Of a stretch of 64,000 bases of DNA, positions 1-10,552 are shown in pieces (position 1 is the first letter of the stretch; each line of letters starts with the position of its first letter). Made by a program: the position numbers and the translations under genes. Source of the stretch: Schlesneria paludicola DSM 18645. GTDB lineage: Bacteria; Planctomycetota; Planctomycetia; Planctomycetales; Planctomycetaceae. Under the pieces are notes generated by a model. The model had not been told where the DNA came from. It saw only the letters and a program-made list of their open reading frames with translations, and did not search any database. The DNA is taken from assembly GCA_945876035.1 (NCBI GenBank), contig CAMCMU010000024.1, positions 1-64,000 on the forward strand, read 5' to 3'.

Positions 1-464
1 TGGCGCTGTTGGTCCGCCGCTCCAACATTTCTGCCGTCTCGACCGCGAACAATTCATTGGACACAACCGACACCCACACTCGCCTGAGTTGCCGGTCCAT
101 CGCCGACTCGAACTCCAATAATTGCCTTTCACCACGGGCTGCTAGGAGGCGAGTGCTGCCGATGCAACGGTTCTTCCGCCCGCTTGCCGAGGTTCGACGT
201 GGACTTGGCGAAGGCGTGCCCCGTCGCCCTGTTTGTTCCGGTGATTTTCACTCCAATGCAACGGCCGTCAACACGAACCCAATATCCTCATTGGAGACAT
301 CACCGACTGAAACCGCTTCAACGAGGGGATCCCGTTTTTGAACACGAGCAGCGAGGCAACGTGAATGCGTTGTGGAATCTCAGGGGAGTCGCTCACAATG
401 CCGAAAACCACGGAGAATTCCCCGAGTGCCAAATGATTGTGAGCCCGGATGTCCGAGACGCAAT
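1..464. other. left edge, no confident gene
   Basis: No recognisable protein family is seen here. On the minus strand a frame is open from about 118 to the window edge. It could start at a TTG (116-118) preceded by GAAAGG six bases upstream, reading into a charged sequence that includes RRVWVSVVSNELFAVETAEM. This may be the N-terminus of a gene leaving the window, but it is too short to judge. Open plus-strand frames here have low-complexity Ser/Thr/Arg composition and look like chance. Confidence 0.3.
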
Positions 465-2110
<1,646 letters not shown>

Positions 2111-3013
2111 TCACTCATCATCCGACTCCAAGCGTCGCTGGCACTCGAGTAAAGCCTGTCGTTGTTCGTTACTGATTTTGGGGAACTGGAGATCGAGCTT
2201 GCTGATCTCATGGGCGAGGATCACAGCGACGAGTGCCCGACAGACCCACTTGTTGTCGGCGGGAAGAACATGCCACGGTGCCTGCTTGGTGCTTGTCTCA
2301 CGCAGCATCGACTCGAAAGCCGCCATATAGTCGTTCCAATGAGCGCGTTCGTTCAAATCGGCCTGTTCAAACTTCCAGTTCTTGTTCGGGTCATTGATTC
2401 GAGCCAGCAGTCGTTTTTTTTGCTCTTGCTTCGACACATGCAGAAAGAACTTAATCACACGCGTCCCATTTCGAGTCAAATGTTGCTCGAAGTCGTTGAT
2501 GCTTGCGTAGCGGGCGTTCCAAAACTTTTTTCGGGCCGAATCGACTTCCGGTATCCGCTGATTGGCGATGAATTCAGGATGCACCTTGACCGTCAGAACT
2601 TCTTCATAATACGACCGATTGAAGATGCCGATGCAGCCCCTCGCGGGGAGTGCCTTGGAGCATCTCCACAGAAAATCGTGGTCCAGCTCTTCGGCGGACG
2701 GTCGTTTGAAACTGAAGACCTGCACTCCCTGTGGGTTCACCCCCGACATGACATGTTTGATCGTGCCATCCTTGCCCGCGGCATCCATGGCTTGAAACAC
2801 GCACAAGATCGACCACGAGTTAGCGGCATAAAGCCGCTCTTGAGCGGCCGTCAGTTCCTCGACGTTCTTGGCCAGCAGTTCGGCTGCCAATCGGCGTCGC
2901 TCCTCCTCCGGCAATGAGTCGTCTCCGTCCCAGTCCGTACGGTAGTCCTGCAACTTGATTTTCTTTTCTGGAGGGACCCGGAACATCTCGATAACATCTC
3001 GCAGTTTCAGCAT
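2111..3013 (-). CDS. PPK2-family polyphosphate:nucleotide phosphotransferase
   Basis: A polyphosphate kinase 2-type enzyme, which transfers phosphate between inorganic polyphosphate and nucleoside mono- or diphosphates. The 300-residue protein shows a Walker A region (AMDAAGKDG, about residues 75-83), the downstream SFKRPSAEELDHDFLWR segment, the Walker B-like FNRSYYEEVL (131-140), and the lid segment KKRLLARINDPNKNWKF. Together these are typical of the single-domain PPK2 group. The ATG at 3011-3013 gives the family N-terminus (MLKLRDV). An in-frame ATG at 3052 has a better purine-rich box (GAGAAGTGGG) and would add 13 residues, so the start is not certain. Whether it favours AMP or ADP cannot be read from sequence alone. 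Confidence 0.9.
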   Translation of the reverse strand: MLKLRDVIEMFRVPPEKKIKLQDYRTDWDGDDSLPEEERRRLAAELLAKNVEELTAAQERLYAANSWSILCVFQAMDAAGKDGTIKHVMSGVNPQGVQVFSFKRPSAEELDHDFLWRCSKALPARGCIGIFNRSYYEEVLTVKVHPEFIANQRIPEVDSARKKFWNARYASINDFEQHLTRNGTRVIKFFLHVSKQEQKKRLLARINDPNKNWKFEQADLNERAHWNDYMAAFESMLRETSTKQAPWHVLPADNKWVCRALVAVILAHEISKLDLQFPKISNEQRQALLECQRRLESDDE

Positions 3014-3598
3014 AGTGAGGGACTTTCTGCAGGAAGGAGATTGAAAAGTCATCCCACTTCTCACGTATCGAGGGACCGGTGTCAATCGGATTGTGTGGAT
3101 CAACTCGTCGCCGGGGAGCGAAGGACTAATGCAATTTGGTACCGAATCGGGCGCACGCTCAGGACAGGGATAGCGACGGGCATCACGTGTTTCGGACACA
3201 CCTGTCGGTCGTCAAATTCGACGCGGAAGCAGCGTCTCTTGATTCCAATCAAACTCGTTTTGTGCCACGATTTCGAATGCTCCGCAACGCGTCGGGTCTG
3301 GCGAGGATCCACCCACTTCGGCACTGTTCCCCGGCTTGGCCTTGAAAGACGGGCCGGATGAGAAGACACTGAGTCGAGACCTCGCTGCCGCTCAGGACTC
3401 GCTCCCGGATCTGGTGTTTTGATCGGTTTCTCGGAGGCGTTTGAGAATCAGCACGCCGCAAAAGTCGGGCGGATTATGACTGAAAAAATCGCCAACGTGC
3501 CAAGCCTATCGGTAGAATGACAAAGTTGTTTTGGTGCTGGCCGAGTCCTGTTAAGGGCTCGACTAGACTGCGTTTTATCAGACTGGATCACGTCTTCT
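3014..3598. other. intergenic between divergent PPK2 and pdxH
   Basis: About 585 bases with overlapping short frames on both strands and no recognisable family. It should contain promoters for both flanking divergent genes. No hairpin or repeat stands out. Confidence 0.4.
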
Positions 3599-4237
3599 AT
3601 GAATCTTCCCGTCGATCACCGTGACTTCAATTTCCCTCCATTACGCAAGGCCGAACTGCTGACAGATCCTGTCGCTCAGTTTCAGCGTTGGGTGGACGAT
3701 GCCCGTGCTGCAAAGGTTTCGGACTGGGAAGCGATGACTCTTGCCACATCGTCTGCTGAGGGACGGCCGACGGCTCGGGTCGTATTTCTACGAGGCGCTG
3801 ACCGACGCGGATTCGTGTTTTATACAAGTTACGAAAGCCGCAAAGGGAAACAACTGGCTGAAAACCCTCAGGCTGCGTTGGTACTGCATTGGAGGGAACT
3901 CGAACGCCAGATCTGCATTGAGGGGATCGTTTCTCGAATCTCAGCGGAGGACTCAGATGAGTATTTCGCTGGCCGTCCTCAACAAAGTCAACTCGGAGCG
4001 TGGGCCTCTGAGCAGAGCGAGCCGCTCGATTCTGCGGAAGTTTTGGAACATCGCGTCGATGAACTTCGCCGCCGATTTGCTCACGGAACAATCCCCCGAC
4101 CGTCAACGTGGGGCGGATACCGGCTCGTTCCACACCACATAGAGTTTTGGCAGGGACGTCCTAGCCGTCTCCATGATCGGTTTCTGTATCGTTTGCAAGC
4201 GGACGGAACCTGGTCCAAGCAGCGGCTGAATCCTTAG
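3599..4237 (+). CDS. pdxH: pyridoxamine 5'-phosphate oxidase
   Basis: FMN-dependent oxidation of pyridoxine or pyridoxamine 5'-phosphate to pyridoxal 5'-phosphate, the last step of vitamin B6 salvage. The 212 residues match the family length. Motifs seen are the FMN-binding RVVFLRGADRRGFVFYTSY and SRKGKQLAENPQAALVLHW, the central GRPQQSQLGAWAS, and the C-terminal signature WGGYRLVPHHIEFWQGR followed by RLHDRFLY. It starts at ATG 3599 without a strong ribosome site. It stands alone between the divergent PPK2 and the convergent ACP gene. Confidence 0.96.
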   Translation: MNLPVDHRDFNFPPLRKAELLTDPVAQFQRWVDDARAAKVSDWEAMTLATSSAEGRPTARVVFLRGADRRGFVFYTSYESRKGKQLAENPQAALVLHWRELERQICIEGIVSRISAEDSDEYFAGRPQQSQLGAWASEQSEPLDSAEVLEHRVDELRRRFAHGTIPRPSTWGGYRLVPHHIEFWQGRPSRLHDRFLYRLQADGTWSKQRLNP

Positions 4238-4413
4238 GATCACCGGACTCAACCGCTTGGATCGACACGCTCGGGTCAATGTCCCACGGTAACCTCTGGT
4301 TGAGGTGACTCAGTTTCTGATCCATGGCGCCCGTGGTCGAGGTACGCTTTTCAACAACGCAATCAGCGTTTCCAAACACGATAACCCCGCACCGGCGGAC
4401 ATCCGCCCTCGGA

Positions 4414-4680
4414 TCAGGCTGCGGCGGAGGGGTGGCACTCAGAAATTTTGCGTTGGACAAGATCAACCAACTGTCCGAATTGTTGTGCTTGTGCCAGTTC
4501 TTCATGCGTCAGCCGGACCTTGAAGCGTCGCTCCAGTTGCATGATCAGGCTGACCATATCAACAGAGTCGAGTCCGAGTTTTTCGGAGACGCATTGATCA
4601 TCGCGCAGCGAAGCGACGGCCTCACCTGTCTCGGCCTCGAACAACTCCAATAAAATTTCACGAATTTGATTTCTCGCCAT
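4414..4680 (-). CDS. acyl carrier protein
   Basis: An 88-residue carrier protein. It has the phosphopantetheine attachment motif LGLDSVDMVSL with Ser39, and the usual acidic four-helix layout (helix 1 from about residue 4, helix 2 after Ser39). I chose the ATG at 4678-4680 because GGAAGGGG lies upstream; a longer frame runs to 4764 but adds 28 basic, unconserved residues. It is transcribed divergently from a ketosynthase-like pair about 300 bases away, so I infer that it serves that pair and not general fatty-acid synthesis. It cannot be separated by eye from the housekeeping ACP, whose usual fabD/fabG neighbours are absent. Confidence 0.88.
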   Translation of the reverse strand: MARNQIREILLELFEAETGEAVASLRDDQCVSEKLGLDSVDMVSLIMQLERRFKVRLTHEELAQAQQFGQLVDLVQRKISECHPSAAA

Positions 4681-4986
4681 TCGGAGCCCCTTCCGTGGTT
4701 GCATGACGAGCGTCATCCGCATCGTCGATGTCCGAATGAAATCAGATTTCGACTTTCGACTCAACCCCGATTTCAGCAGTATGACGTGATCCTACGGAAA
4801 GAGATTTTACCTGCGGCTCGATTTCAAAAATGCGATGTGATCTCGGAAAATATTCCAAAGCGGACTATCCGCAATCGGCGAGATCATTAGACTCCGTCAA
4901 CTTTAAGTGCTTCTGGATCAAGATCAGCAGCGTGGTATTTCGTTCGTTTTGAAAATGGATCCCTCTCCCGTGGGAAGGAGTTAGTC
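4681..4986. promoter_or_regulatory. divergent intergenic region, ACP / ketosynthase-like gene
   Basis: About 306 bases between the divergent ACP and ketosynthase-like genes, so it probably holds both promoters. It is AT-richer than the flanks. A strong ribosome site (GGAAGGAG, six bases before the GTG at 4987) ends the region and fixes the start of the plus-strand gene. Confidence 0.4.
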
Positions 4987-5865
4987 GTGTCTGCTGCTGC
5001 CGATAGCCCGTCTTCGACGTTCGCAGCGTCGGAGTCTTGTTTTGCACTGGAATGCGATGTGGCCGCTTTCGGCACTGCAAGTCTCAACGAGGAGCAACTC
5101 AGAGACATTCGCAAGTCACCGATGATTCAGACATCAATACCTTTGGCCCCCTCCGTGGCGCGACACTGTGATGAGCAGACAATCGCATCGTTGTTCGCTG
5201 TGGGCGAGGCAATGCGTCGGATGAATTCCAAAACATCCGATTTCAGCGATTGGGGAATTGTTGCTTCAACGAGATATCTCGGCCGTGCATTCTTCTCCCA
5301 AGCTCTGGACAAATTTGATCGAGAAGGTCCTTGGAATACTTCGGTTCAGGTGGTCCCTCATCGTTCGCTGCATTCCCCTTCAAGCACGATCAGCCTTGCA
5401 CTCGGTTGCCACGGGCCCAATGTGGGAGTCGGCGGAGCGATCGATGGCGAAGGTCAAGGACTTCTGGCTGCGGCCTCAATGCTTGACGAGTTTTCACTGC
5501 CCGGCGTGTGGCTGATCTTTGCGGGATGGTCGCCGGAACTGAGCGTCGATGCGCTCGGCCAGCCAATTCAAAAGGCTCATTGTGATTCTCTGGCGATGGC
5601 TCTGAAACCGATCGACTCCGCCTCTCACGGGCTTCGGTTGCGGTTGGTTCCGGATTTCGACGACTCCCCCGAACAACCGCTTTCCACGGGCAACGTGCTC
5701 ATGTCGAGTTGGCTTTCGACCCTGACGACTCTGCTCCACAAGGGGTCACGAAATCTCAATGTCATCGCTTCCCTAGCCGATGGAATTCGTGTCGAAATCA
5801 CGTGGAACGCTGTTGAGGCGTCTGTCGCTGAGGACTCCCGAACGGATTTCCGTGCGGCCGGATGA
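4987..5865 (+). CDS. ketosynthase-like protein lacking the catalytic Cys
   Basis: A 292-residue protein resembling the N-terminal half of beta-ketoacyl synthases. The stretch SSTISLALGCHGPNVGVGGA corresponds to the active-site region of the neighbouring enzyme (GPTLTISAACASG). By that alignment the nucleophilic Cys is replaced by Ile (about residue 152). At 292 residues it is also well short of a full ketosynthase (about 410), so the His-bearing C-terminal part is missing or unrecognisable. I infer a non-catalytic partner, like the chain-length factor of type II polyketide systems. GTG start 4987 is supported by GGAAGGAG. The active ketosynthase follows 84 bases downstream on the same strand, and an ACP lies divergently upstream. 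Confidence 0.75.
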   Translation: MSAAADSPSSTFAASESCFALECDVAAFGTASLNEEQLRDIRKSPMIQTSIPLAPSVARHCDEQTIASLFAVGEAMRRMNSKTSDFSDWGIVASTRYLGRAFFSQALDKFDREGPWNTSVQVVPHRSLHSPSSTISLALGCHGPNVGVGGAIDGEGQGLLAAASMLDEFSLPGVWLIFAGWSPELSVDALGQPIQKAHCDSLAMALKPIDSASHGLRLRLVPDFDDSPEQPLSTGNVLMSSWLSTLTTLLHKGSRNLNVIASLADGIRVEITWNAVEASVAEDSRTDFRAAG

Positions 5866-5949
5866 TGGAGAGTCTATTCGCTGTCTCGCTCTGCGGGAGT
5901 TCTCGTTTCACTGTTCAGATTCCTGAAATTTTTATTTCCCGAGCCAATT

Positions 5950-7167
5950 ATGTCACAACGGCCTGCGATCTGGATTACCGGTGTTGGGCTAGCCACGTCG
6001 CTGGGTCATGACTTTCCGCAGTTTGCAACAAGCCTGCTTGAAGGGCGTTCCGGCATTCGCCGTGTCGAACGATTCAACGTCGACGAACATCCGTGTCGGA
6101 TTGCCGGTCTTGCAGGAGAGATTCCCTGCCCTGAGGGTTACGACCCCGTCTCATTCAAGAACTTGTTGCGTTTGGAGCAACTGGCAATTTGGTGTGGGCA
6201 ATCGGCAATTCAGAACGCTCGACTGGACACTCACGGGCTGCGAGTTGGCTTGATACTTGGCATGGGCGCCGAGTGGATGCAGATGTGGGAACCGGATCGT
6301 CACCGAGGGGGCACGCGGTTGCAAGATGCAACTCTGGATCATGAATCGGTGGTGACAAAAACACAACGGCGGTTGGGTTTACGCGGCCCGACTCTGACGA
6401 TCTCGGCGGCATGTGCCAGCGGGAATTGGGCACTTGCTGAAGCTCGTCGCTGGCTGCAACTGGGTTGGGCTGATGTCTGCGTGGCAGGAGCCATCGACAA
6501 CGGTGTGTCGCCACTTTCCATGGCGGGTTTCGGTAATTTGCGAGCTCTGTCTCGCAAGAATGAGAGACCCGAAGCGGCATCTCGTCCGTTTGACAAGGAT
6601 CGAGACGGAATGGTTTTGGGTGATGGTGGAGCCTTGTTCGTTCTCGAGCGAGAATCGAATGCCCGAGCAAGACAGGCCAAATCCTATGCTGAAATTGCCG
6701 GATTTGGAGGCACGAGCGATGCCCATCATCTCGTCATTCCCTGTCCCGAGCCGGCACAGGGGATCGCCGCGATGAGGCAGGCATTACGCAATGCAAACGT
6801 CAGCCCTCAAGAATTGAGCTATATCAACGCGCACGCAACCTCCACGTGCGTGGGAGACGTGGGTGAGGCTCGAGTCCTGCACGCAGTCCTGGGTGGTTCT
6901 GTCAGTTCTATTCCGATCAGTTCGACCAAAAGCATGACGGGACATCTCCTGAGTGCTGCGGCCGCTGTTGAAGCAGTGGCGTGCCTCGTGGCGATCGAGC
7001 GACAAGCGGTTCCACCCACGATCAACCTTGATGAAACCGATCCCGAATGTGCGATGCTTTGTCACGTCCCGCATCGCGCGATCAGCCATCCGGTGTCGAT
7101 CACCGTCTCCAACTCGTTTGGATTCGGTGGTAACAACACGTCGCTCGTGTTGCGTGCCGTCGCCTGA
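5950..7167 (+). CDS. beta-ketoacyl-ACP synthase, FabF-like (active)
   Basis: A 405-residue condensing enzyme that elongates acyl chains by decarboxylative condensation on ACP. The catalytic set is complete: Cys155 in SAACASG, His295 in NAHATST, Lys327 and His332 in STKSMTGHLLSAAAAVEA, plus the C-terminal SNSFGFGGNN. It shares the locus with a Cys-less ketosynthase-like protein just upstream and a divergent ACP, a KS/CLF/ACP-like arrangement. No ketoreductase, dehydratase, malonyltransferase or thioesterase is nearby, so the product cannot be inferred. It could also be a fatty-acid FabF, but the paired inactive homologue argues for a specialised pathway. Confidence 0.9.
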   Translation: MSQRPAIWITGVGLATSLGHDFPQFATSLLEGRSGIRRVERFNVDEHPCRIAGLAGEIPCPEGYDPVSFKNLLRLEQLAIWCGQSAIQNARLDTHGLRVGLILGMGAEWMQMWEPDRHRGGTRLQDATLDHESVVTKTQRRLGLRGPTLTISAACASGNWALAEARRWLQLGWADVCVAGAIDNGVSPLSMAGFGNLRALSRKNERPEAASRPFDKDRDGMVLGDGGALFVLERESNARARQAKSYAEIAGFGGTSDAHHLVIPCPEPAQGIAAMRQALRNANVSPQELSYINAHATSTCVGDVGEARVLHAVLGGSVSSIPISSTKSMTGHLLSAAAAVEAVACLVAIERQAVPPTINLDETDPECAMLCHVPHRAISHPVSITVSNSFGFGGNNTSLVLRAVA

Positions 7168-7651
7168 TCCGACCAGAACCTCCAGTCCCTGTTCCGCTCG
7201 TGTTTGTGTTTTAGGACGGGGATCCTCTGTCGGAGGACGCTGACAACCCCTTGCCGATGGAGGGGGTCATGTGTCGCCGATGGACGGCCAGCGGATGTCT
7301 CGAGTTTTGACTCGCGGGGAAAACAACGCGTGACGGAGACACGCAGTGATGTGACCCGCAGTTCCCTTGCCGCCCCGTGGGAGGACCAGTACTCCTGTTG
7401 TGGACAGTCCTGGGACAGTCTCTCCGTTGCACCCTCTGGCACTCAGGCTCTTCGCTTGCGCAACCGTCATCGCCGTCGAGTGTTCACGAGGAGAAAACTC
7501 AATTGCCGTGCTTGTTTTGGTAGACGAAAGGCCGATGTTGACACCCTGTTTTCGGAAATTCACGAATAGGCGGACTCAGCACACGGCCAGACTTGACCAA
7601 GAAAATTTTCTCTGGGACACGGCGTGTTAGATGTCATTCAAAATGACAAAT
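7168..7651. other. convergent intergenic, nothing recognised
   Basis: About 480 bases between two convergent genes. Several frames of 70-125 codons are open on both strands, but none shows a family signature, a ribosome site or normal amino-acid composition. No clear terminator hairpin is seen. Confidence 0.4.
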
Positions 7652-8569
7652 CTAGCCGACGACAAACTGCCTTAAATAGGTTGCACTTTGCTGGATCGAT
7701 TCCAGACGATGTTCCAGTGTCCTTTCATAGGCCCTGTCCTCGACTTCGACGCAGACCGGCCCGCGATAGCCGACGTCCGTGAGCACACTGAAAAATTGAT
7801 TCCAATGGACGTCACCCAATCCCGGCAGCTTTGGTGTGTGGTACAGATTCGGAGCAGCCATGATGCCGACTTGGTCTCGTTTTTCCTTGTCGATCCGCAC
7901 GTCTTTCGCGTGAATGTGGACCAATCGATCGGCGAACTCGCGAATCGGCTTTAAATAGTCCATCTGTTGCCAGATCATGTGCGATGGATCGTAGTTCAAT
8001 CCCAGCGACAAACTGGGAATCTCGTCGAACATGCGTCGCCAGATGGCGGGTGACGTGGCTAGGTTTTTGCCGCCCGGCCATTCCTCATTCGAAAAGAGCA
8101 TGGGGCAGTTCTCGATCCCAATCCGCACGCCGTGGTCCTCTGCCAGTTTCACGAGTGGCTTCCAGGTCGAACAGAAACGAGGCCAGTTGTCATCGACTGA
8201 CTTGGTCCAGTCACGACCGATGAACGTGTTGACTCGAGTCAGGCCGAGCAATGCTGCGGCTTTGATTACGCAGGCGATGTGCTCGACAGACCGCTGCGCT
8301 TCGGCGAGCTCTGGTGTGAGCGGATTGGGATAGTAGCCGAGGCCGCTGATCGTAACTCCGGAATCCGCCATGATTCCTTGCACGTCGTCCGCCTTGGCCC
8401 GAGTGAAGTCAATCACATCAACGTGTGTCACGCCGGCGTAACGCCGCTCGGCCTTGCTGACCGGCCAGCACATCAACTCGACACACGAATAGCCCGCCCC
8501 TTTGGCGCACTGCGCCACATCAGTCAAAGAGAGTTCTGGAAAAATCGCACTGACGAAACCGAGTTGCAT
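7652..8569 (-). CDS. sugar phosphate isomerase/epimerase-like TIM-barrel protein
   Basis: A 305-residue protein of the xylose-isomerase-like TIM-barrel (AP endonuclease 2) superfamily. Expected metal-site segments appear in order: GIENCPM (Glu), NYDPSHMIW (Asp/His), HIHAKD (His), and [10 protein letters not shown] near the C-terminus. Planctomycete genomes have many such paralogues, most without known substrate, so only the fold and probable sugar isomerase/epimerase chemistry can be claimed. The ATG at 8567-8569 has AAAGG seven bases upstream. There is no signal peptide, so it is probably cytoplasmic. Confidence 0.85.
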   Translation of the reverse strand: MQLGFVSAIFPELSLTDVAQCAKGAGYSCVELMCWPVSKAERRYAGVTHVDVIDFTRAKADDVQGIMADSGVTISGLGYYPNPLTPELAEAQRSVEHIACVIKAAALLGLTRVNTFIGRDWTKSVDDNWPRFCSTWKPLVKLAEDHGVRIGIENCPMLFSNEEWPGGKNLATSPAIWRRMFDEIPSLSLGLNYDPSHMIWQQMDYLKPIREFADRLVHIHAKDVRIDKEKRDQVGIMAAPNLYHTPKLPGLGDVHWNQFFSVLTDVGYRGPVCVEVEDRAYERTLEHRLESIQQSATYLRQFVVG

Positions 8570-8622
8570 GGATCAGCCTTTCAAGTGAGTCCGTTGCGGT
8601 GAGATCGTGGTTGGTGGCGTGT

Positions 8623-9283
8623 TCAATGTGCGTCTAAGGGACACCCCATCAGGAATGTCCAAATCTTGCTATTGATGTCCGCCTTGACGGCCCTGAAGTG
8701 ATTGAGCAGAGGGATCTCGACGTATGCGACATTCATCCAGCCCCATGCCTCACGCCTTGCGGTCTTCCTCGGCCGTCGCGATCGAGTCCTCTATGACACC
8801 GTCCCTGTGTTTGATCACCGGCTGACATCGAGCGAAGAGACCGATGCCACCGGAATGACAGGCAATCGCCCCAACGACATCGCCTTTTTGTGATGCCAGC
8901 AGGTGTGCAAAGTCGGCAGCATTGGACAACCGCGTCAGATCAATGCGGTTGCGATCGATGTTGTACTTACCGACCCGGTGGGTCCGCAACGGGTCGAAGA
9001 CAATGAAATCGTCTCTGGCCAAGGCGGGAAGACGTCGCCAGTCCTAGTCCTTCGCTTGGGGATAGACCAGCACAAAGCCGGCCTGTTCTGCCAACGCATC
9101 GAGTTATGAATACTTCGGCATCCCGTCTGTGCTATCGATTAGACAGCCGTCAAATCCCAACAGAATTGGCACAGGCTGCGTCCTGTCAGCCGATTGGGGG
9201 ACGGCCAGTCGGTACTCGCGTGACACGCCGTCAATCTCGATCTGCTCGTCCGAAAACGTCCCCACTGCTCGGCCCTTCCCCAT
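8623..9283 (-). pseudogene. decayed polyhydroxybutyrate-depolymerase-like alpha/beta hydrolase
   Basis: Read from 9283 leftwards, the frame gives an N-terminus with IEIDGVSREYRLAVPQS and VPILLGFDGC. It is then interrupted by an in-frame TAA (9104-9106) and a TAG (9044-9046). It continues as DDFIVFD, KYNIDRNRIDLT and AIACHSGG to about 8760. A frameshift there moves the reading to REAWGWMNVAYVEIPLL and KIWTFLMG, ending at the TGA at 8623-8625. Order and spacing match esterases of the PHB-depolymerase type (dG..R.Y.l.vP, GLSNGA nucleophile elbow, C-terminal H and W-F motif). The elbow itself is damaged: RLSNAA in place of GLSNGA. Two stops, a frameshift and a damaged active site show an inactive relic. 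Confidence 0.8.
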
Positions 9284-9524
9284 CGAGGGTTAGTCTACGG
9301 GATCCGATGCGAACGATCTGTGGCTGGCGACCCAGAAATACGTCAAACTCACGAAGATCGAAGCGAAGATATCCGCTCGTTTTGGGGCTGTCCTGACGAT
9401 CCTTCGACATTTCGTCGGGTGAGTTGCTGACGCTCCGTCCGTCGTACGACAGCCGAACGGAATCAGCGCAGTCTCGATTCGACCAGTCCGCTTCGAAGAC
9501 GCGACGTACGCGATAAGACGTCAT
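9231..9524 (-). CDS. small hypothetical protein coupled to the M48 gene
   Basis: A 97-residue frame whose ATG (9522-9524) overlaps the TGA of the upstream protease gene as ATGA, an arrangement typical of translational coupling. The sequence is charged, with a protein-like stretch (GYLRFDLREFDVFLGRQPQ), but matches no family I know. Its 3' end overlaps the start of the decayed hydrolase in another frame, so it may be part of the same decaying area or a chance frame. No signal peptide or membrane segment is seen. Confidence 0.35.
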   Translation of the reverse strand: MTSYRVRRVFEADWSNRDCADSVRLSYDGRSVSNSPDEMSKDRQDSPKTSGYLRFDLREFDVFLGRQPQIVRIGSRRLTLDGEGPSSGDVFGRADRD

Positions 9525-10426
9525 TCCACACTCGGCAGAACGCGTGTGCCACTTTTCCAGGGACTATGCTCGTAGAGTGGCAAAGCCTCCGGAATCCAGA
9601 GCCTCAGGTCGCGGATGCGTGTGCCGTGACTGGGGTGAGTGGAGACGAACTCGGGCGGTGACGTCCCCCCTGCCGCCGCGGACATTCGCCTCCAAAATTC
9701 GAGAGATTCGCGAGGGTCGTAACCGGCTGCCGCCATCAGCAGTAGTCCCATGTGATCGGCCTCAGACTCATGACCGCGGCTATAGCCAAGAATTCCGAAC
9801 TTGGCTCCCGCATTAAGCACGGACATCAGCGATTGCCGCTGTCCCCGATCCATGTCGCCCATCGCCGCCCCCGCAGAGATGAGGCCAAGGTTGGCGATGT
9901 TCGTCTGGGCCATTCGTTCGGCACCGTGGTGCGCCAGTGCGTGCGAAATCTCGTGGCCCATCACGGTTGCCAATCCCGCATCGCTCATGGCCACTGGCAG
10001 GATCGCGGTATAGACGACCATTTTTCCACCAGGCAGGCAGAATGCGTTGACCTGATTCTCTCGGACGAGCCTCACGTCCCAATCAAACTCCGGAATTTTG
10101 ACACCAATGCATCGCTGAAATTCAGGGTCTTTTGTGGCCTCCACAAGCCGAGCGGTGATCTCACGAACCGCACCATAAGTCCGCCCGCGATTGACGACGT
10201 GCGAATCACTCAATACCTCTTGGAATGCCTGCAAGCCGAGTTGTGTTTCCTGTTGTGAGTTCATGGAGACGACTTGAGCACGCCCAAATGGTCCCTGCTG
10301 ACAACCACGCGCCAGTGTGACGCCGATGGCAATCATGCCCAAAAAAAATGGAATCCACCGAGCATTGAAATTCATTCTCGGTCCCTGATAGCGTCGAGAG
10401 TTGTCGCCTGAATTGCCGTCACTCAT
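9521..10426 (-). CDS. M48-family zinc metalloprotease, membrane anchored
   Basis: A 301-residue peptidase with the zinc motif HEISH (His158, Glu159, His162) and the third ligand Glu220 in HESEADHMG. A single hydrophobic segment at about residues 24-40 follows a short polar N-terminus, so the catalytic domain is probably exported and anchored. The family (BepA/LoiP/Oma1-like M48) degrades misfolded envelope proteins; the specific substrate is unknown. The ATG at 10424-10426 has a textbook GGAGG seven bases upstream. The stop overlaps the start of a small downstream frame. A Cys at 42 follows the hydrophobic stretch (ARGC), so a lipoprotein form is possible but the lipobox is poor. Confidence 0.9.
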   Translation of the reverse strand: MSDGNSGDNSRRYQGPRMNFNARWIPFFLGMIAIGVTLARGCQQGPFGRAQVVSMNSQQETQLGLQAFQEVLSDSHVVNRGRTYGAVREITARLVEATKDPEFQRCIGVKIPEFDWDVRLVRENQVNAFCLPGGKMVVYTAILPVAMSDAGLATVMGHEISHALAHHGAERMAQTNIANLGLISAGAAMGDMDRGQRQSLMSVLNAGAKFGILGYSRGHESEADHMGLLLMAAAGYDPRESLEFWRRMSAAAGGTSPPEFVSTHPSHGTRIRDLRLWIPEALPLYEHSPWKSGTRVLPSVE

Positions 10427-10552
10427 GATAAGACCTCCGGATGATCACTCGGAAATGACCCGCTCAAACATCAGGTTCTGCCCCGTGGAGACACACGTTC
10501 TTCAATAAGGAATTTGCGGCCGTCCGCTGGCGACAGGGAATCGGTGATCAGG

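Noticed and set aside
289-330. A short stretch reminiscent of a CRISPR repeat (ACTGAAACCGCTTC)
   Set aside because: Only one copy exists, with no spacer-repeat periodicity and no cas gene in the window.
2162-2917. A 251-codon open frame on the plus strand
   Set aside because: It lies antisense inside the PPK2 gene, whose motifs are unambiguous; it is a by-product of codon bias.
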